DNA from: Erigeron canadensis
Taxonomy: Eukaryota; Streptophyta; Magnoliopsida; Asterales; Asteraceae
Reading direction: 5' to 3'
DNA: 64,000 bases
Assembly: GCF_010389155.1 (NCBI RefSeq)
Contig: NC_057761.1
Span: forward strand, 18,292,501 to 18,356,500
Position 1 is the stretch's first letter; each line of letters begins with the position of its first letter. The translations under genes were made by a program, and so were the position numbers. The notes beneath the pieces are model-generated. The model saw nothing but the letters and a program-made list of their open reading frames with translations. It did no database searches and was not told the origin of the DNA. This document shows, piece by piece, positions 32,879 through 44,896 of this stretch.

Positions 32879-33933
32879 ATGGCACCAAAAACAACATCCA
32901 GATCTCGTGACATTAATCTCTTGAAAAGAGCTTATGTTCCCTCATCAGATGTCCGTCAGGCATCTGGTGCTCCTGGCAACACTACGCTCATCAAGCTAAA
33001 TCCCAATAATCCGATGGCTAGTTTGCAAGGAACTCAAGGGTCCAATACTCTCATCAGGCAGATCCAAAGATTTTTGAAGGATTGCCCTATTGGCCCACAA
33101 TTTCTGGCTCACCCAACAAAGTTATATCATGACTATCTTTGTGAGTTTTGGTATACTGCTGCCAACAATGCCGATAATTCTACTATCACTTTCACTCTAA
33201 AAAATGGCACTGTTGACTGTACCATTACTGCGGAAACCATAAGGGATGCCCTTCATCTCAATTACTTAAGACTTGGAGAGTCTTTTGTAGTCATCCCTCA
33301 CCAGAATATAAACTTCCGCCAGACACTCTATGAGATGGGCATATAGAGTGTTTGGATAATGGTGTCCTTAAAATAAAGGGCGCTATCACCATGAAGGGAC
33401 TTACACCATCTTGGAAGTACTTCATGATTCATTTGGTGGGGAGCATGGGTGGGAGTTCTGGTGATCTTGACCAGATTAACTCCTCACAGTCAAAGATGGC
33501 TTACTGTTTGTGGAACGGATTGAGAGTAGACTTCGCTGATATCCTTTTTCGAAGTCTGGTGAAGAAATTGACAGGCACCAGGGGACTATGCATTCCATTC
33601 TCTAGGTATCTCTCTCTCCGTTTTAAACTCATCCTTGGAAGAGAAGAATATAAAAACACAAACTCTGACTTTTCTATCCCAGCGATGTTAAGGAATTTAG
33701 ATTCTCTTGTCTCTTTAGACAATGAGGTTCCAATTCCTGAAAGAATGTGACTGGCATTCGCTAAAACTGACGCACCAATACAAGGTGACTCAGAAAGACA
33801 ACTGGGCGGGCCTCAAAACAATGAGGGACCCACCGGTTCATCCTCTGGCACTGTGACAGTTGTTGAGCCTGAACAACAGTCTATCTCCGCCAGTTCCAGT
33901 CAACCAGTCTCCATTAACCGCATCAGTCCATAA
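32879..33933 (+). pseudogene. Element C third ORF (ORF3, Sirevirus-type extra protein)
   Basis: ATG at 32,879 starts MAPKTTSRSRDINLLKR. Conserved features are FLKDCPIG, CEFWYTA and TAETIRDALHLN (residues about 65-130). These align with FLARSRVHF, REFWNSA and SAGDLRTILHLG of element B's ORF3. A frameshift near 33,345 is followed by an open piece with SWKYFMIHLVGS and GLCIPFSRYLSLRFK. A TGA at 33,748 and a further Gln/Ser-rich tail end in a stop at 33,931. I see no signal peptide or membrane segment. Third ORFs after pol are a Sirevirus trait, sometimes called env-like; the function is unknown. The chromovirus G is inserted 17 bases later. Confidence 0.75.
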
Positions 33934-33950
33934 AGAAATAATCAAAGGCA

Positions 33951-36350
33951 TGTAGCCTTAAAGTCTGAAAATAAATAAAGGAGCACTAATCTCCAAAGTC
34001 CAAACCTAGCATAGCAGTCTTTATTCTTGATTAGCCTGAGTACCTGAAAAGTATACTAAAACGTGTCAACACAAAGGTTGGTGAGTTCGTAGGTTTTATG
34101 TCAAAAGTCTAGTCGAAGAAATAAGTCTTTTATCGATTCTTTAAAGTCTAACAGGTAATAGTTCAATATATAACGAGTAGAGTTACGCCATAATAAGTCC
34201 AAAAATCTCAAGTCTCAATGTCTCAAAGTCCGGCCTTACGGTACCTGCCTTAGTCCAAAGTCTCAAGTCTCCACTACACACAAAAGCACGTCATATAAGC
34301 ACGTCAATAAGCACAACAACAAAAACGTAATCACACACATACAACAAGACAGAAGCACGTCAAATGGCACAAGTAACTCTATACGCACAGGCTCAATATT
34401 GAACATAGAGCAGAAATCGACAAAACTGTTTGAAAAATAAGTATACTTTCCACCCCAAACTTGTAATAAAAAGGGGGCTACGAAACTCACCTGAAAAGTG
34501 TTATGACAGTATAATGAAAGAGCACGACAAGCACAATCAAAGTCCACGACAATCAACACCTATCAATAATACATGATAAGTCAAAATGAACGTCTTTTGT
34601 CCATATGTCTTTATTTTACTTTTAAAACGACGTTTGTTAAAATTTACGAGACTCGAATAAACCGAACAAGAGTATGGATTTGACACCAATGACCTTTCTT
34701 AAGTTTAAAATACATTATTTTATCAATACAACCTGATTTGAAATCATTACATAGCCCAAAATAAGTTTTACTCGAATTTAATCAAAAGTAGACGAAACCG
34801 GAGATTTTAACCGAAAAGCTTACGAAACCGAAACGAGTTGAGGTTGAGCTCAACCTTATGGTTGAACTCGACCAACTACAGCCGAAAAATGTTATTTTGA
34901 AACCATTTAATCATACGTTAATCAATTGGACCAAAACTACACTTTTTGGAGAAAACTAGTCAAGTTTAAGAACCGATTAAGCGCGTATGGACACAAAAGG
35001 CTAATGAAATCGACTATATGAGTTTGGAAAGTGTTTGAACTCAACCATGGCAGGTCTAGTTCGACCCGGACAGAGTTCAAAATGAGTTCTTCCCAATACT
35101 TAAGGGTCCGAGAGTTAAAACAAGTCATTTCGGGTCAAATTAGTAACTTTACGAGACGTTTAAGCGACAAAACCTATGAGAGGTTGACCTAGACCAGAAG
35201 AGGTCGACCTAGACCTGATTTAGGTCGAGCTAGACCGGCCTAAGTCGAGCTAGACCAGGTAGAGCTCGAGCTAGACCTGTTCGGGGTTGGATTTGGACGC
35301 ATTTTGAGCAAAAACGACGATTTCGATGCGATTTTTGTTAAAACGACGTAGATTATGGCTAGCCAATTCATACCCATGGATCTTGGATGCACAAAAGTTA
35401 AACAACTCAGTACAAAAAGGGTGATGTTTGACTGATTTCATACATAATGTGATTGACAATTGCACAAATCTTGATCTACGATACGAAATCGACTAGTTTT
35501 TGAGTCTTTTAGCCAAATAAAGGATATCTTCAATTTGTAGTTGCACAAAACCGATTACATAAGTGCATAATGAGTCGAATAAAACCTTAATCAAGGTTCA
35601 ATTTCAGTTCTTACATACAAATGTAACCGAAAGATGCACGAACAATAATCAAAGACATGATTCTCTTAGCTTTTGATAAGAACCGAAAATCAAACATATA
35701 TATACATATAAAAAAACGAATTGAATAGGCTAAGAACAGAACTTACACAAGTTTTTGATGAAGAAAATGATAATATTCACTTGTTTCTTGATCGAAGATT
35801 GAAGCCTTGATTGATTTACACGCGTTTGGAACCGAAAATCAATAGAAAACCTTGCTAGAATTTTTTTGAAAGAAAACCTTGTGTACGTGTGTGTGTTTAT
35901 GAATGACCAAACAAAGAAGAAAAGGCATAAGGCTTGGTCTTCTATTTATAGGGAGAGCCAAAGGAGGGGAGGTTCGTCAGACTAACGGAACGCCTGACAA
36001 TTGTAGTCCTTTTTGCTTACCGGACGAACACCGCATGTCATAGAAATGATTTGACCATATTTTATGATATATTTTTGAATTACGAACCCAACGACTAGTC
36101 ACATGACCATATTTGACTCACGAAATTATTTTAAGTCTTTATTTAGGCATTTCTATTAAACAGCTAGCCTTCCTCAAACATTCGCACCAAGTCTTAAAAA
36201 GTCTAAAACACTAGTATACAATAAAATGACATGTCTTAATCATACTTTAATCCATAAAAACTCACGTCTTTAGACTTATGTTTGACGGTTACTAGCCTTA
36301 TTCGAATGGAAAAGTACAGTCAGACGAACGCTCAGGTGACGGTTGTTACA
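33951..36350 (-). repeat. Element G 3' LTR (2,400 bp)
   Basis: On the minus strand it starts TGTAACAACCGTCACC at 36,350, right after a purine-rich AACGGGGTAATGA, and ends AAGGCTACA at 33,951. Near its end is CGAACTCACCAACCTTTGTG with CTTTTCAGGTACTCAGG, a block shared in weaker form with the family-L LTRs and the 14,353-16,560 LTR. A run of related GACCTGGTCGAGC/TAGGTCGAGC words at 35,170-35,285 forms a short internal repeat. Confidence 0.8.
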
Positions 36351-36389
36351 TCATTACCCCGTTAAAAGAATTTTGTCCCGAAATTCAAC

Positions 36390-37740
36390 TCGAACTAGTC
36401 CCATTAAACAATTGGGGGTATTTTGTCTTGAAATGATCTTCCCGTTCCCATGTATACTCAGTCCCTCGTTTTGAAATCCATCAAACTTTGACAAGTGTAT
36501 ACTTGGTTTTCTTTAGTTTCCGCACCTTGCGATCCACAATCTCTAAAGGCTCTTCAACAAAATTCAACTTATCGTCAATCCGGATTTCGTCCATAGGCAC
36601 ATGACGATCTTCTTCAGCTAGACATTTTCGAAGATGCGATACATGAAATACGTCGTGAACTTCCTTAAGCTCTTCCGAAAGTCATAATCGATAAGCTACC
36701 TCGCCAATTCGTTCTAATATCTCGAAAGGTCCAATAAATCTTGGTCTGAGTTTTCCACTCTTGACGAATCTAACCACTCCATTCCACGGGGAAACCTTAA
36801 GAAGTATACGGTCCCTGACACTGAATTCCAAGGGTCTACGTCTAACCTCAGCATACTTCTTTTGACGTTCACGTGCTAATCTATGTCTCTCTTTAATCTG
36901 AATTATTTTCTCGGCAGTCTCTTCAATAAGCTCAGGCCCAACCAACTGGTTATCACCAAAGTCAAACCATGCGACAGGTGATATACACTTCCATCCATAC
37001 AATGCCTTGAAAGGTGCTATATTAATACTCGCGTGATAACTATTGTTGTAAGAGAATTCTATCAAATGTAGATGGTCATCCCAGTTACCACCAAAATCTA
37101 AGACACAGGCTCTCAACATGTCTTCTAAGGTCTGAATCGTACGTTCACTCTGACCATCAGTGTGAGGATGGTACGCCGTACTCATGTCTATCCTAGTCCC
37201 AAAGGTCTTCTGAAACCCTCGCCAAAATTTAGAATTAAAGCGAGTATCTCTGTCTGAGATAATCAAAACTGGTTAGCCATGTTTTGACAAGACTTCCTTT
37301 ACATACTTCCTCACCAATTTCTCTGTAGGGTCTTTTTCACGAATGATCAAGAAATGAGCAGACTTTGTCAATCTATCGACGATCACCCAAATCATATCAT
37401 GATCCTCCTTCGTCCTAGGTAGCTTGGTAATGAAATCCATAGTTATGTTCTCCCACTTCCATTTAGGAATTTCTGGTTGTCTGAGTAATCCCGCGGGCTT
37501 TTGATGTTCCGCTTTCACTGGTAGACATGTCAAGCATCGACTTACAAACTCAGCAACCTCTTTCTTCATGCCAGGCCACCAATATAACTCACGCAAATCA
37601 TAGTACATCTTGTCGGTGCCCGGATGTACCGAATACCTTGTATTATGAGCTTCGTTCAATATCAGTGTTCGTAAATCACTAGTGGAAGGAACCCATAGTC
37701 TGTCCACGAAATACAAGCCGTTATCGTCTCTTCTATCCAA
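36390..37740 (-). pseudogene. Element G integrase and chromodomain
   Basis: The zinc region reads HPGTDKMYYDLRELYWWPGM and CLTC. The catalytic core has D in ITMDFI, D in SDRDTRF and E in [11 protein letters not shown], all present. A stop interrupts between HG and PVLIISDRD near 37,270. The C-terminal part ([20 protein letters not shown]) leads through a stop at about 36,680 to a chromodomain-like end: EEPLEIVDRKVRKLKKTKY, a stop, then EYTWERED and KTKYPQLF. The chromodomain would steer insertion to marked chromatin. Two stops lie in or next to it, so the copy is dead. Confidence 0.87.
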
Positions 37741-39040
37741 ATGTTGTTCCATTCCTCGTAGTTCCTTCTTAAGAAGATCTTTATCGCCAACAACCACCAA
37801 TTGTGCTTCTATGATTTGATCTCTAACACTTCTTTGCACTGTAATACTCGTAGCACGTACTCGTCTAGGCTTAACCCTTTCTTTATGACTTAAGGCATCG
37901 GCCGCTACATTGGCTTTCCCCGGGTGATAACGAATGTCACAGTCATAATCACTGAGTAACTCAAGCCATCTTCGTTGTCTCATATTCAAATCCTGTTGAT
38001 TGAAAATATGTTGTAGACTCTTGTGATCCGTGTAGATTACACACTTGGTCCCATATAAATAATGCCTCCAGCACTTTAATGCAAAAACAACTGCCCCTAA
38101 TTCCAAGTCATGAGTTGTGTAATTCTTCTCATGGACTTTCAATTGTCGTGAGGCATATGCAATCACCTTGCCTCTTTCCATGAGCACACAACCTAATCCT
38201 TGACCCGATGCATCGCAGTACACTATAAAGTCATCAGACCCTTCAGGCAGACTCAAAATCGGTGCATTACATAGCTTATCTTTCAAGATTTGAAACACTA
38301 CTTCTTGTTTTTCACCCCAAACATACGACCTATCCTTCTGGGTTAATTGCGTAAGCGGCAACGCAATCTTAGAGAATTTCTCGATGAACCTTCTATAGTA
38401 GTCGGTGTCTCTGGTGTTCTCCAGTTCTTGACTGAATCAGTCTTGCTAGGATCTACGTGTACTCCATCCTTGCTCACGACATGTCCCAAAAAGTGTACCT
38501 CATCAAGCCAAAACTCACATTTAGAAAATTTTTCGTACAGTTTTTCCTTCCTCAGTAATTCTAGTACCCTTCTCAGATGTTTAGCATGTTCTTCCTTTGT
38601 CTTTGAGTAAATTAGGATGTCGTCGATAAACACAATTACAAACTTATCCAAATACGGTCGACACACTCTATTCATCAAATCCATGAATACTGCTGGTGCG
38701 TTAGTCAATCCAAAAGGCATCACTGTGAACTCAAAATGTCCATATCTCGTTCTAAAGACAGTCTTTGGTATATCGTCCTCGTGTACACGCAGTTGATGAT
38801 ACCCTGAACGTAAGTAAATCTTTGAGAAACGCTTTGCACCTTGGACCTAGTCGAATAGATCAACAATCATAGAGAGGGGATAACGGTTCTTCACTGTTAA
38901 CTTATTCAGCTCACGATAATCGATACACATACGAAATGAATCATCCTTATTTTTGACGAATAATACAGGTGCTCCCACGGGACTGGCTAGGTCTAATAAA
39001 TCCCTTGTCTTGAAGTTCTTTTAATTGTGTAGCCAATTCT
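37741..39040 (-). pseudogene. Element G reverse transcriptase and RNase H
   Basis: RT begins in damaged form with [16 protein letters not shown] and [17 protein letters not shown], then is open from [17 protein letters not shown] with the catalytic FIDDILIYS (about 38,630). RNase H keeps DFIVYCDASGQGLG, ATHDLELGAVVFALK-type and YTDHKSL motifs (here TTHDLELGAVVFALK) and DALSHKE. A frame change lies near 38,350 between the two domains, and there are stops and shifts upstream of 38,723. It is the gypsy-type RT/RNase H by motif wording. Confidence 0.88.
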
Positions 39041-40545
39041 AGTAATTCAGTTGTTGCCAGTCTATATGGGATTTTGCTACAGGATCTGTGTTAGGAACAA
39101 GGCTAATACAAAAATCAAATTGTCGAGATGGAGGTAAGCCGGGTAGATCATCAGGGAAAACATCCTGATAGTCATGAGCGACGGGGACATCAGTCAAGCT
39201 AACCTTTTTAACAGACGCACTCATGACATGCCCCTCAAAAGGCTCAGACCACTAACACTGAACTTCTAGTATCTCGCCATTAGGTAGGAAAAGAAAGTGG
39301 GTTTTAAAAAAAAAACTAGCGTCGATTTCTCATAAAGCATGAAAGAGATAAAGAAATGGTGAAAGTTACGACCTTTTGGAACCTAATTTTCTGAATCAAA
39401 AATTATAAGGGAATTGTAATAGTTTTTTTTCTTTGCACTATACAGTATCGTCGCATCAACCAAAGACATCCAGTCCATACCAACAATAACGTCAAAACTC
39501 CCCTTTTCAAAAGGTACTAAGTCAATAAAGAAACCATAGTCATTAAGAACTAACGTGCACGAATGAATGACCCGGTCTAGTCTGACTAGCTCTCAGTTAA
39601 CCCTTTGTACATCAAATATATACGTAAGACTCGGTCTAGTATTCAATAGCAGAACAAAACTAGTCATGACAAACCTATAATTGGCTCTCGAGTCAAAGAA
39701 TAGTAGCACAATCGAATCGTTACGAGTCCTTGTTACATTTAGTACGTAAGTACGACTTCTAGCAGCTTGAACTTGATCATCACTATTCTGAGGGGTCCAA
39801 CAATCTGTAGCTGATTAGGATGAACTTCCACTTGAATCTGTCGTCCAACACACTGCACCAACTCATCAGTCATAGCCTCAAATCTCAATATAGTCACTTC
39901 CAAAGTAAGCGGATGAACAACAACCATAATCGACCTAACCCGAGGGATCAACCTACGAAGATACTTCTTGATGCCTTTGCTCTCGGGATTAACCAAACGT
40001 GAAGCGAGCCTTGACAACTCATTTAAACATGTAGCGTAACCAACATGATCAGCACCAATCATCGTATGCTCCAAAAGTTCTTGATATAACCTTATCAGTT
40101 CAGTTGCCATACAGAACTTTCTCGTCAACAACTCCTAAAATATTTACCAGGACATCACCTTAGCCACTACTCTGCCTTTGGCTCGACACTGACCATTACA
40201 CCAAGATAGCGCATCCAAGGTAAAGGAATTTGTCACATAACTCACCCTCTGACCAAGAGTACACCTACTAATGCCAATCACAGCTTCCATTTATCTAACC
40301 ATTGAATAAACTCGACTGCTCCACCTTTGTCGTCATAATCTTGCACACAACAATCCTTGAAGTTTTTGTAAGTAAAACATCTATAACCACTTCTAGGCTC
40401 TTTTAGTGCTTTTCCATTACGAATTCTCTCATCAGTGTCTGCATAATATTCACTGGTCTCCTTGTTCACTGCCTCATATTGTGCATCCTCTGTTTCATTA
40501 CAAGTTGGTCCTTCCTTTGTCGCAATTCGTGTATTTGGTGTCAGT
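39041..40545 (-). pseudogene. Element G gag and protease, decayed
   Basis: Gag remains as pieces: EFIQWLDKWK, RVSYVTNSFTLDALSWCN and ELIRLYQELLEHTMIG, broken by many stops. The protease active site reads DSRANYRFV where the family has DSGASHSF, so the catalytic Gly is lost, followed by FDVIVGMDWM. The link to RT includes DYQDVFPDDLPGLPPSRQ. The frame is broken about every 100-200 bases here, much more than in RNase H and integrase. Confidence 0.75.
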
Positions 40546-40926
40546 TGAGCATTGATGACTTTAATAACTGCGACAAATGTCTCCGTTGGCAGTAGCTCTC
40601 ATCTTACCGTTATTCCACACACGTTAGTATATCTCCAAGAAATCAGTCGCGAAGAAACGCTTGAAGATCTCAATTCCTATGTCGCATGTTACACTCAGCA
40701 AGCTCTCTCGTCTTATGGTCTAAGGGATGCTATCTATCACTTAAACTAGTCATGCAGCCTACATCAAATGCAACATAAATACATATATATACTATTAATA
40801 TATAACCCTAAATCGCAGTTAAAATGTGGTCCGAATCTAACACAAACATCCGATGCACTAGAGGTGTTTGTATACAGGGTGTACCAGCGGCTAACCCTCC
40901 ACGCCCCTAGTACATCTAATGCAAAG
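40546..40926. other. Unassigned gap between elements G and A
   Basis: One plus-strand open frame of 65 codons (40,552-40,749, LNSYVACYTQQALSSYG) shows no motif I know and no start context. The rest is A+T-rich. It could be a remnant of element C beyond the G insertion, but nothing proves this. Confidence 0.3.
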
Positions 40927-41602
40927 TATAGATGCAGATTCGTTGTGACAATCGCAACATAGATTTGATTATCGTTTATGTTTTTTAGGAACTATGTTGT
41001 AATCATTTAAATAAGAACTTTTGTTGGTATTTAATGATTACAGTTGAACTTCAATATTATATCTGTTTATGTTTTGTTTTGTGTTTGTGTTATATATTGT
41101 TTTGCAGGTACAAGAACATAGAATCAAGGTTTATAAGTGTCCTAGAATACTTAAACGATGGTTGGATGTTATGTACAAGCCAAACGAAGCCAAACAAAGC
41201 ACCAAGGGGTCAAACCTCGTGCTGATGTCATCAGCATGTAGGACTGACCTCGTGCTGACGTCAGCACGAGGGAGATCGATTGGATGCTTATTTCGGGCCT
41301 AATCTTTGATTACGGCCTAAGCCCACGCGAACCAAAACACTTATAGACAAGACCTAATCTACAGAATTAGGTTAATCGATTGAATCATGAATTGAATCTT
41401 TTTGAATAGACACGAATTAAGGTTAGTTGTTCCTTCGTGTGACCTGCTACATGAACCACAAGCCTTGTGCATCTCCTTGGGTTGATTAATTACTCATTAA
41501 TCAACAAAAGGCAATAGCAATCTAGTTATCTCAAGAGGATTCCACACTCTTGACATAACGAATCACGTCTTATTACGATCCGCGCAACCGTAGGACCCTA
41601 CA
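40927..41602 (+). repeat. Element A 5' LTR (676 bp)
   Basis: It runs from TATAGATGCAGATTCG (terminal TG changed to TA; element B has TGTAGATGCAG) to GACCCTACA. U3 has two copies of the palindrome with core TGCTGACGTCAGCA, at about 41,217 (imperfect) and 41,248-41,271 (perfect over 24 bases). GGCCTAAGCCCA and a weak TATA (TTATAGAC; TATAAATA in B) follow. It is matched in reverse by 49,409-50,060. Confidence 0.88.
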
Positions 41603-41604
41603 AG

Positions 41605-41616
41605 TGGTATCAGAGC
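41605..41616 (+). other. Element A primer-binding site
   Basis: TGGTATCAGAGC, complementary to initiator tRNA-Met, two bases after the LTR end. Confidence 0.95.
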
Positions 41617-41964
41617 ACTAAGGTTGATTACCAGAAGGTGTAAGATCGTTTGATTGGCTATTGATTGCAAATTCGTTTTGAAATTCGTGTTAATTTGCAT
41701 TTTCGTGCTCTTCTTCGTGTGACACTTCGTGCTTACGTCAGCACGAAGTAGGTTTTGCTTAGTGCTTACGTCATCGTCACTTCGTGGACTTCGTGTCACG
41801 TGTGACTCGTGTGACTCATTTTACTTCGTGCCACGTCAACACGAGCTACCCTTCGTGATTTAGGTCGTGACTAGTGTACTTCGTGTTTGACTTTGTGCCA
41901 CGTGTACTTCGTGCCACAAGAACTAAGTGTTGTTTCGTTTTATTTGTTCACTAAAAGATTCGAA
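41617..41964 (+). promoter_or_regulatory. Element A leader with ACGTCA palindromes
   Basis: The untranslated leader repeats the LTR palindrome: CTTCGTGCTTACGTCAGCAC at 41,725 with its closing arm to 41,748, and weaker forms near 41,762 and 41,824 (CTTCGTGCCACGTCAACACG). ACTTCGTG words recur through 41,720-41,915. It lies between PBS and gag and holds no long frame of its own that I trust. Confidence 0.65.
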
Positions 41965-42804
41965 ATGACAACCGTACCGGTTGCCGCAAACTCCCCTAAT
42001 GCCCTACTCATCAGCCAGATGATCATGCATGATCATGAGGTTGGTCGTGGAAACACACCTCCAAAGTTGTTTCGTATGGAAAGCTATTGGATGTGGAAGA
42101 GACGTTTTGAAGACTACATTCGTCTCACTGATATGGAAATGTGGGTGGTGATAACTCAAGGTTTTGATTGGCCTTCGTATGAGAAAAATGGTATGATCGG
42201 TAGATATGCTTATGCTGATATGCCAGTTGAAAAAAGGAAGAGATACACTGTTAAGGAAAAGGCCTTGTCCACTCTTACTATGGCTTTACCTCAAGATAGT
42301 ATTCACTTGTTCAAGAAGTATACTACTTCAAAGGACTTATGGGATGCTCTCGAAAGATATTGCGAGGGTGATGCAACTTTGAAGAAAAATCGTATCAAAC
42401 TACTGAAGCGTCAATATGAAGCATTCAATGGACTGAAAGGAGAATCTCTTCATGAGATCATCACTCGATTAAGTCATTTGAAAACTGAGTTATCATATTT
42501 TGAGGTTGTATATCCTACTACTGAGCTAGTTGATAAGTTTTTGGACTCGTTACCTAAGTCTTGGACTGATTATGTTCATCAACTTCAAGATGATCAAGAA
42601 TACAGTACATGGGACTTTGAAAAGGTAGTTTCCAAGCTGAAGAACAGAGACATGAATAGAAGAATTAAAGATACTCACTCGGATTTTACTCAAGATCCAT
42701 CTTTGTATCATGCTAAGCCTGTTCATTTAGCAAGTTCTAGTTCGGGAAATAATGCATTTCTAAGTGGTTCTGAAGCGACACCAATAGTAGATGCTGAAGG
42801 TTGA
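41965..42804 (+). pseudogene. Element A Gag N-terminal domain
   Basis: I use the ATG at 41,965 (MTTVPVAANSPNALLIS). The same frame is open further up, but there it is made of leader repeats. It has the copia Gag helices: FRMESYWMWKRRFEDYIR, ALPQDSIHLFKKY, SKDLWDALERYCEGD and LHEIITRLSHLKTELSYF, then LPKSWTDYVHQLQDD and WDFEKVVSKLKNRDM. It stops at 42,804 after DAEG; the family continues to the zinc knuckle, so this is a broken end. Confidence 0.87.
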
Positions 42805-44875
42805 TTACCAGATATGTTGCTTATGACAATGCAAATATGAATGTCAAGAGCAATGTTCAATCTTTTCACTCTATGCCAATGAGTATAAGTTAGGCAGAAG
42901 GTAGAATGAGTATTTACTTAGCTTTCTGTAATGCTCATGAAGCTTTTATTGGTGGAAAGGTTACTGATCCTGCAGTGATTGATGAGGATTACAATTAAAT
43001 AGATCCTGATGATTTGGAAGAAATAGATCTACAATGGCAGCTAGCTATGCTCACTATTATGGTCAGAAGATTCACTCAGAGAACTGGGAGACCTATAGGT
43101 AATGGAACCAAAGGCTTTGACAAATCCAAGGTGAAATATTTCAATTGCGATGGATTCGGTCACTTTGCAAGAGAGTGTCAACGACCTAAGAGGATTGACA
43201 ATACCATAGTTGGTCGTCAAAATTACAATCAAGGTGGTGTTACTCCAAGTAATCAGAAAACTCAAGCAATGATTACATTTCCTACTACACCACAACAGCC
43301 ATATTCGTCACCATTTTTGGAGTCAAAGGCCGTTGTTGTTCAAAATCCGGATGGTACTTATTAATGGGATACACAATCTGATGATACCTCGAATCATACT
43401 TACATGGTAGAAGTCTATGATGAGGTAGCTGCTACAATAGATTATGTTGCATACTCAAGTGAAGAAAGTGCATCTGAGGTAGTTAAGCTGAATGTACGAA
43501 ATGTTGCTGAGACTGTAAGATCTGAGAGTGAACCGATGATAGCAGTGAAAGAATCTGAAGAAAAAGAAGAGTCATCGATTCTTGCTGATGACATTTCTAA
43601 GAAGAGCATCGAAGAACAAATGAAGAACTTCGTGATACCTGAAGGTATGACAACTGAAGACTTTGTTGCATACATGGCAGATTGCAAGGCTGCAGATCAA
43701 AAGGTATCTTGTTCTTTACATTCTATAGTTGATATTTGTAAAATGGTGTCAGATTTGAAACTTGAGGTATTAAAATTGAAAAAAAATTTAACTAGTTTAA
43801 CTACTGAAAATGCTATTCCTAAGAAGGAAAGTAATGTGTCTAAAGATTCTGATTTACTTCTACAAAGAAATCACCAACTAACTGAATTAGATTTTAATCC
43901 AGGTAAAGTAGTATACTACACATTGAAAGACTATGATACAGTTTTCTATGATAGAGAAGTATCTATAAATAGGATTGAACCTAAGTCGAAAATTGATAAA
44001 GTTTGGTGTGTAAAAAATAAAGAAGAATGGTTAGCTGAGCAAATCCCTTATAAGGATAGACATTATGCTCCTTTTAAACCAGAAAGAACTATGGAAGAAG
44101 CGATTCAAATGCTTGATACCATAGATGAAATGAAGGAGTATGGTATTCCAATCCCCGATATAGAATATGGTCCCTCTAGAAAACAACTGGCAAAGAAGTG
44201 TTATACTTGTTGTGAGAGAGGTCATATAGCTATTGAATGTCCAAATAGGAAGGTCAAGAATCCTAAGAATGACAGTCAAGTCAAGTCAAAGGATATTGAT
44301 GAGATTCCTAATACTAAAGGAAAGGGTAAACTAGTTGAACAAGTAGCTTCACCACAATTTATGAGTGCATATAAAAGAGATTATTATGAGGGTTATGCAA
44401 AAAGACATCCTAATAATAAAAATGCACAGAATTATGTTAAGTTACTAAAAGATGCATCAAATGGTGAGTCAGTTGTAATATAGATCAAGGGATTAATTTC
44501 AATAGATCTAAGACAACAAAACGACAGGGACCTTCACAGAATACTACTTCTAGTAGTGTAAGTCCGAGTCGTTCACGTACACCTCAAAGGAGTAATTCAG
44601 CTAGGAAGATGACTCAACAAAATCGGTCACCCCCTTCTAGAATTAATAGTTCGTCTAAATTCTATGATCGATTAGGAAGTCAACCTAGATATGGTGCACA
44701 TTCACCAAGGAATTCACCTCCTAAGACTCGTTTCACTTCACCTAAGAAATAGTCAATGACACCATCCTCACCCAAGGCTCCTTTACAGAGCGATGGATAT
44801 TGGACCGAATTAATTATGAATGATGAATTCAGTAAATCCAAACCTCAGAAGGTTTGGGTTCCCTTCAGAAACTAA
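42805..44875 (+). pseudogene. Element A Gag C-terminal part: two zinc knuckles and linker
   Basis: The first knuckle near 43,130-43,180 reads [14 protein letters not shown]; the first Cys is replaced by Tyr. A stop at 43,364 interrupts, then the frame is open to 44,483. That part has an acidic region, EGMTTEDFVAYMADC, a short coil, the block VVYYTLKDYDTVFYD with KIDKVWCVKN, and a second intact knuckle CYTCCERGHIAIEC (about 44,200). After another stop and shift comes the Ser/Pro/Arg-rich tail (SRSRTPQRSNSARK), which ends WVPFRN and TAA at 44,873-44,875. B has the same tail, better kept. Confidence 0.75.
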
Positions 44876-44896
44876 CCATTTTTGTTGTATGTGTAG
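44873..44896 (+). promoter_or_regulatory. Element A gag/pol junction: stop plus acceptor-like AG|G
   Basis: TAA after WVPFRN, then 21 nucleotides including TTTTTGTTGTATGTGTAG, followed by GGAGAACC where protease begins. Pol is in the same frame as gag here, but two stops lie in between. Confidence 0.5.

Larger units (their letters stand above)
27485..33950 (+). mobile_element. Copia element C, RT-less, with third ORF
   Basis: Order on the plus strand: 5' LTR, PBS, gag, protease-integrase, a short scar where RT and RNase H should be, then ORF3 with its own TATA box. The 3' part is lost where the chromovirus G begins at 33,951. The lineage is Sirevirus-like by its long Gag and third ORF. It cannot transpose alone without RT. 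Confidence 0.85.
33951..40545 (-). mobile_element. Chromovirus (Ty3/gypsy, Tekay/Del type) element G, 5' truncated
   Basis: On the minus strand it reads gag, protease, RT, RNase H, integrase, chromodomain, polypurine tract and 3' LTR. The order with integrase last and a chromodomain after it defines a chromovirus. The 5' LTR and the start of gag are missing: gag homology stops near 40,545. It inserted just after ORF3 of element C. Several stops make it non-functional. Confidence 0.85.

Noticed and set aside
32879..33933. ORF3 as a retroviral envelope protein
   Set aside because: No signal peptide, membrane span or cleavage site is visible in either family; 'env-like' is only a positional name.
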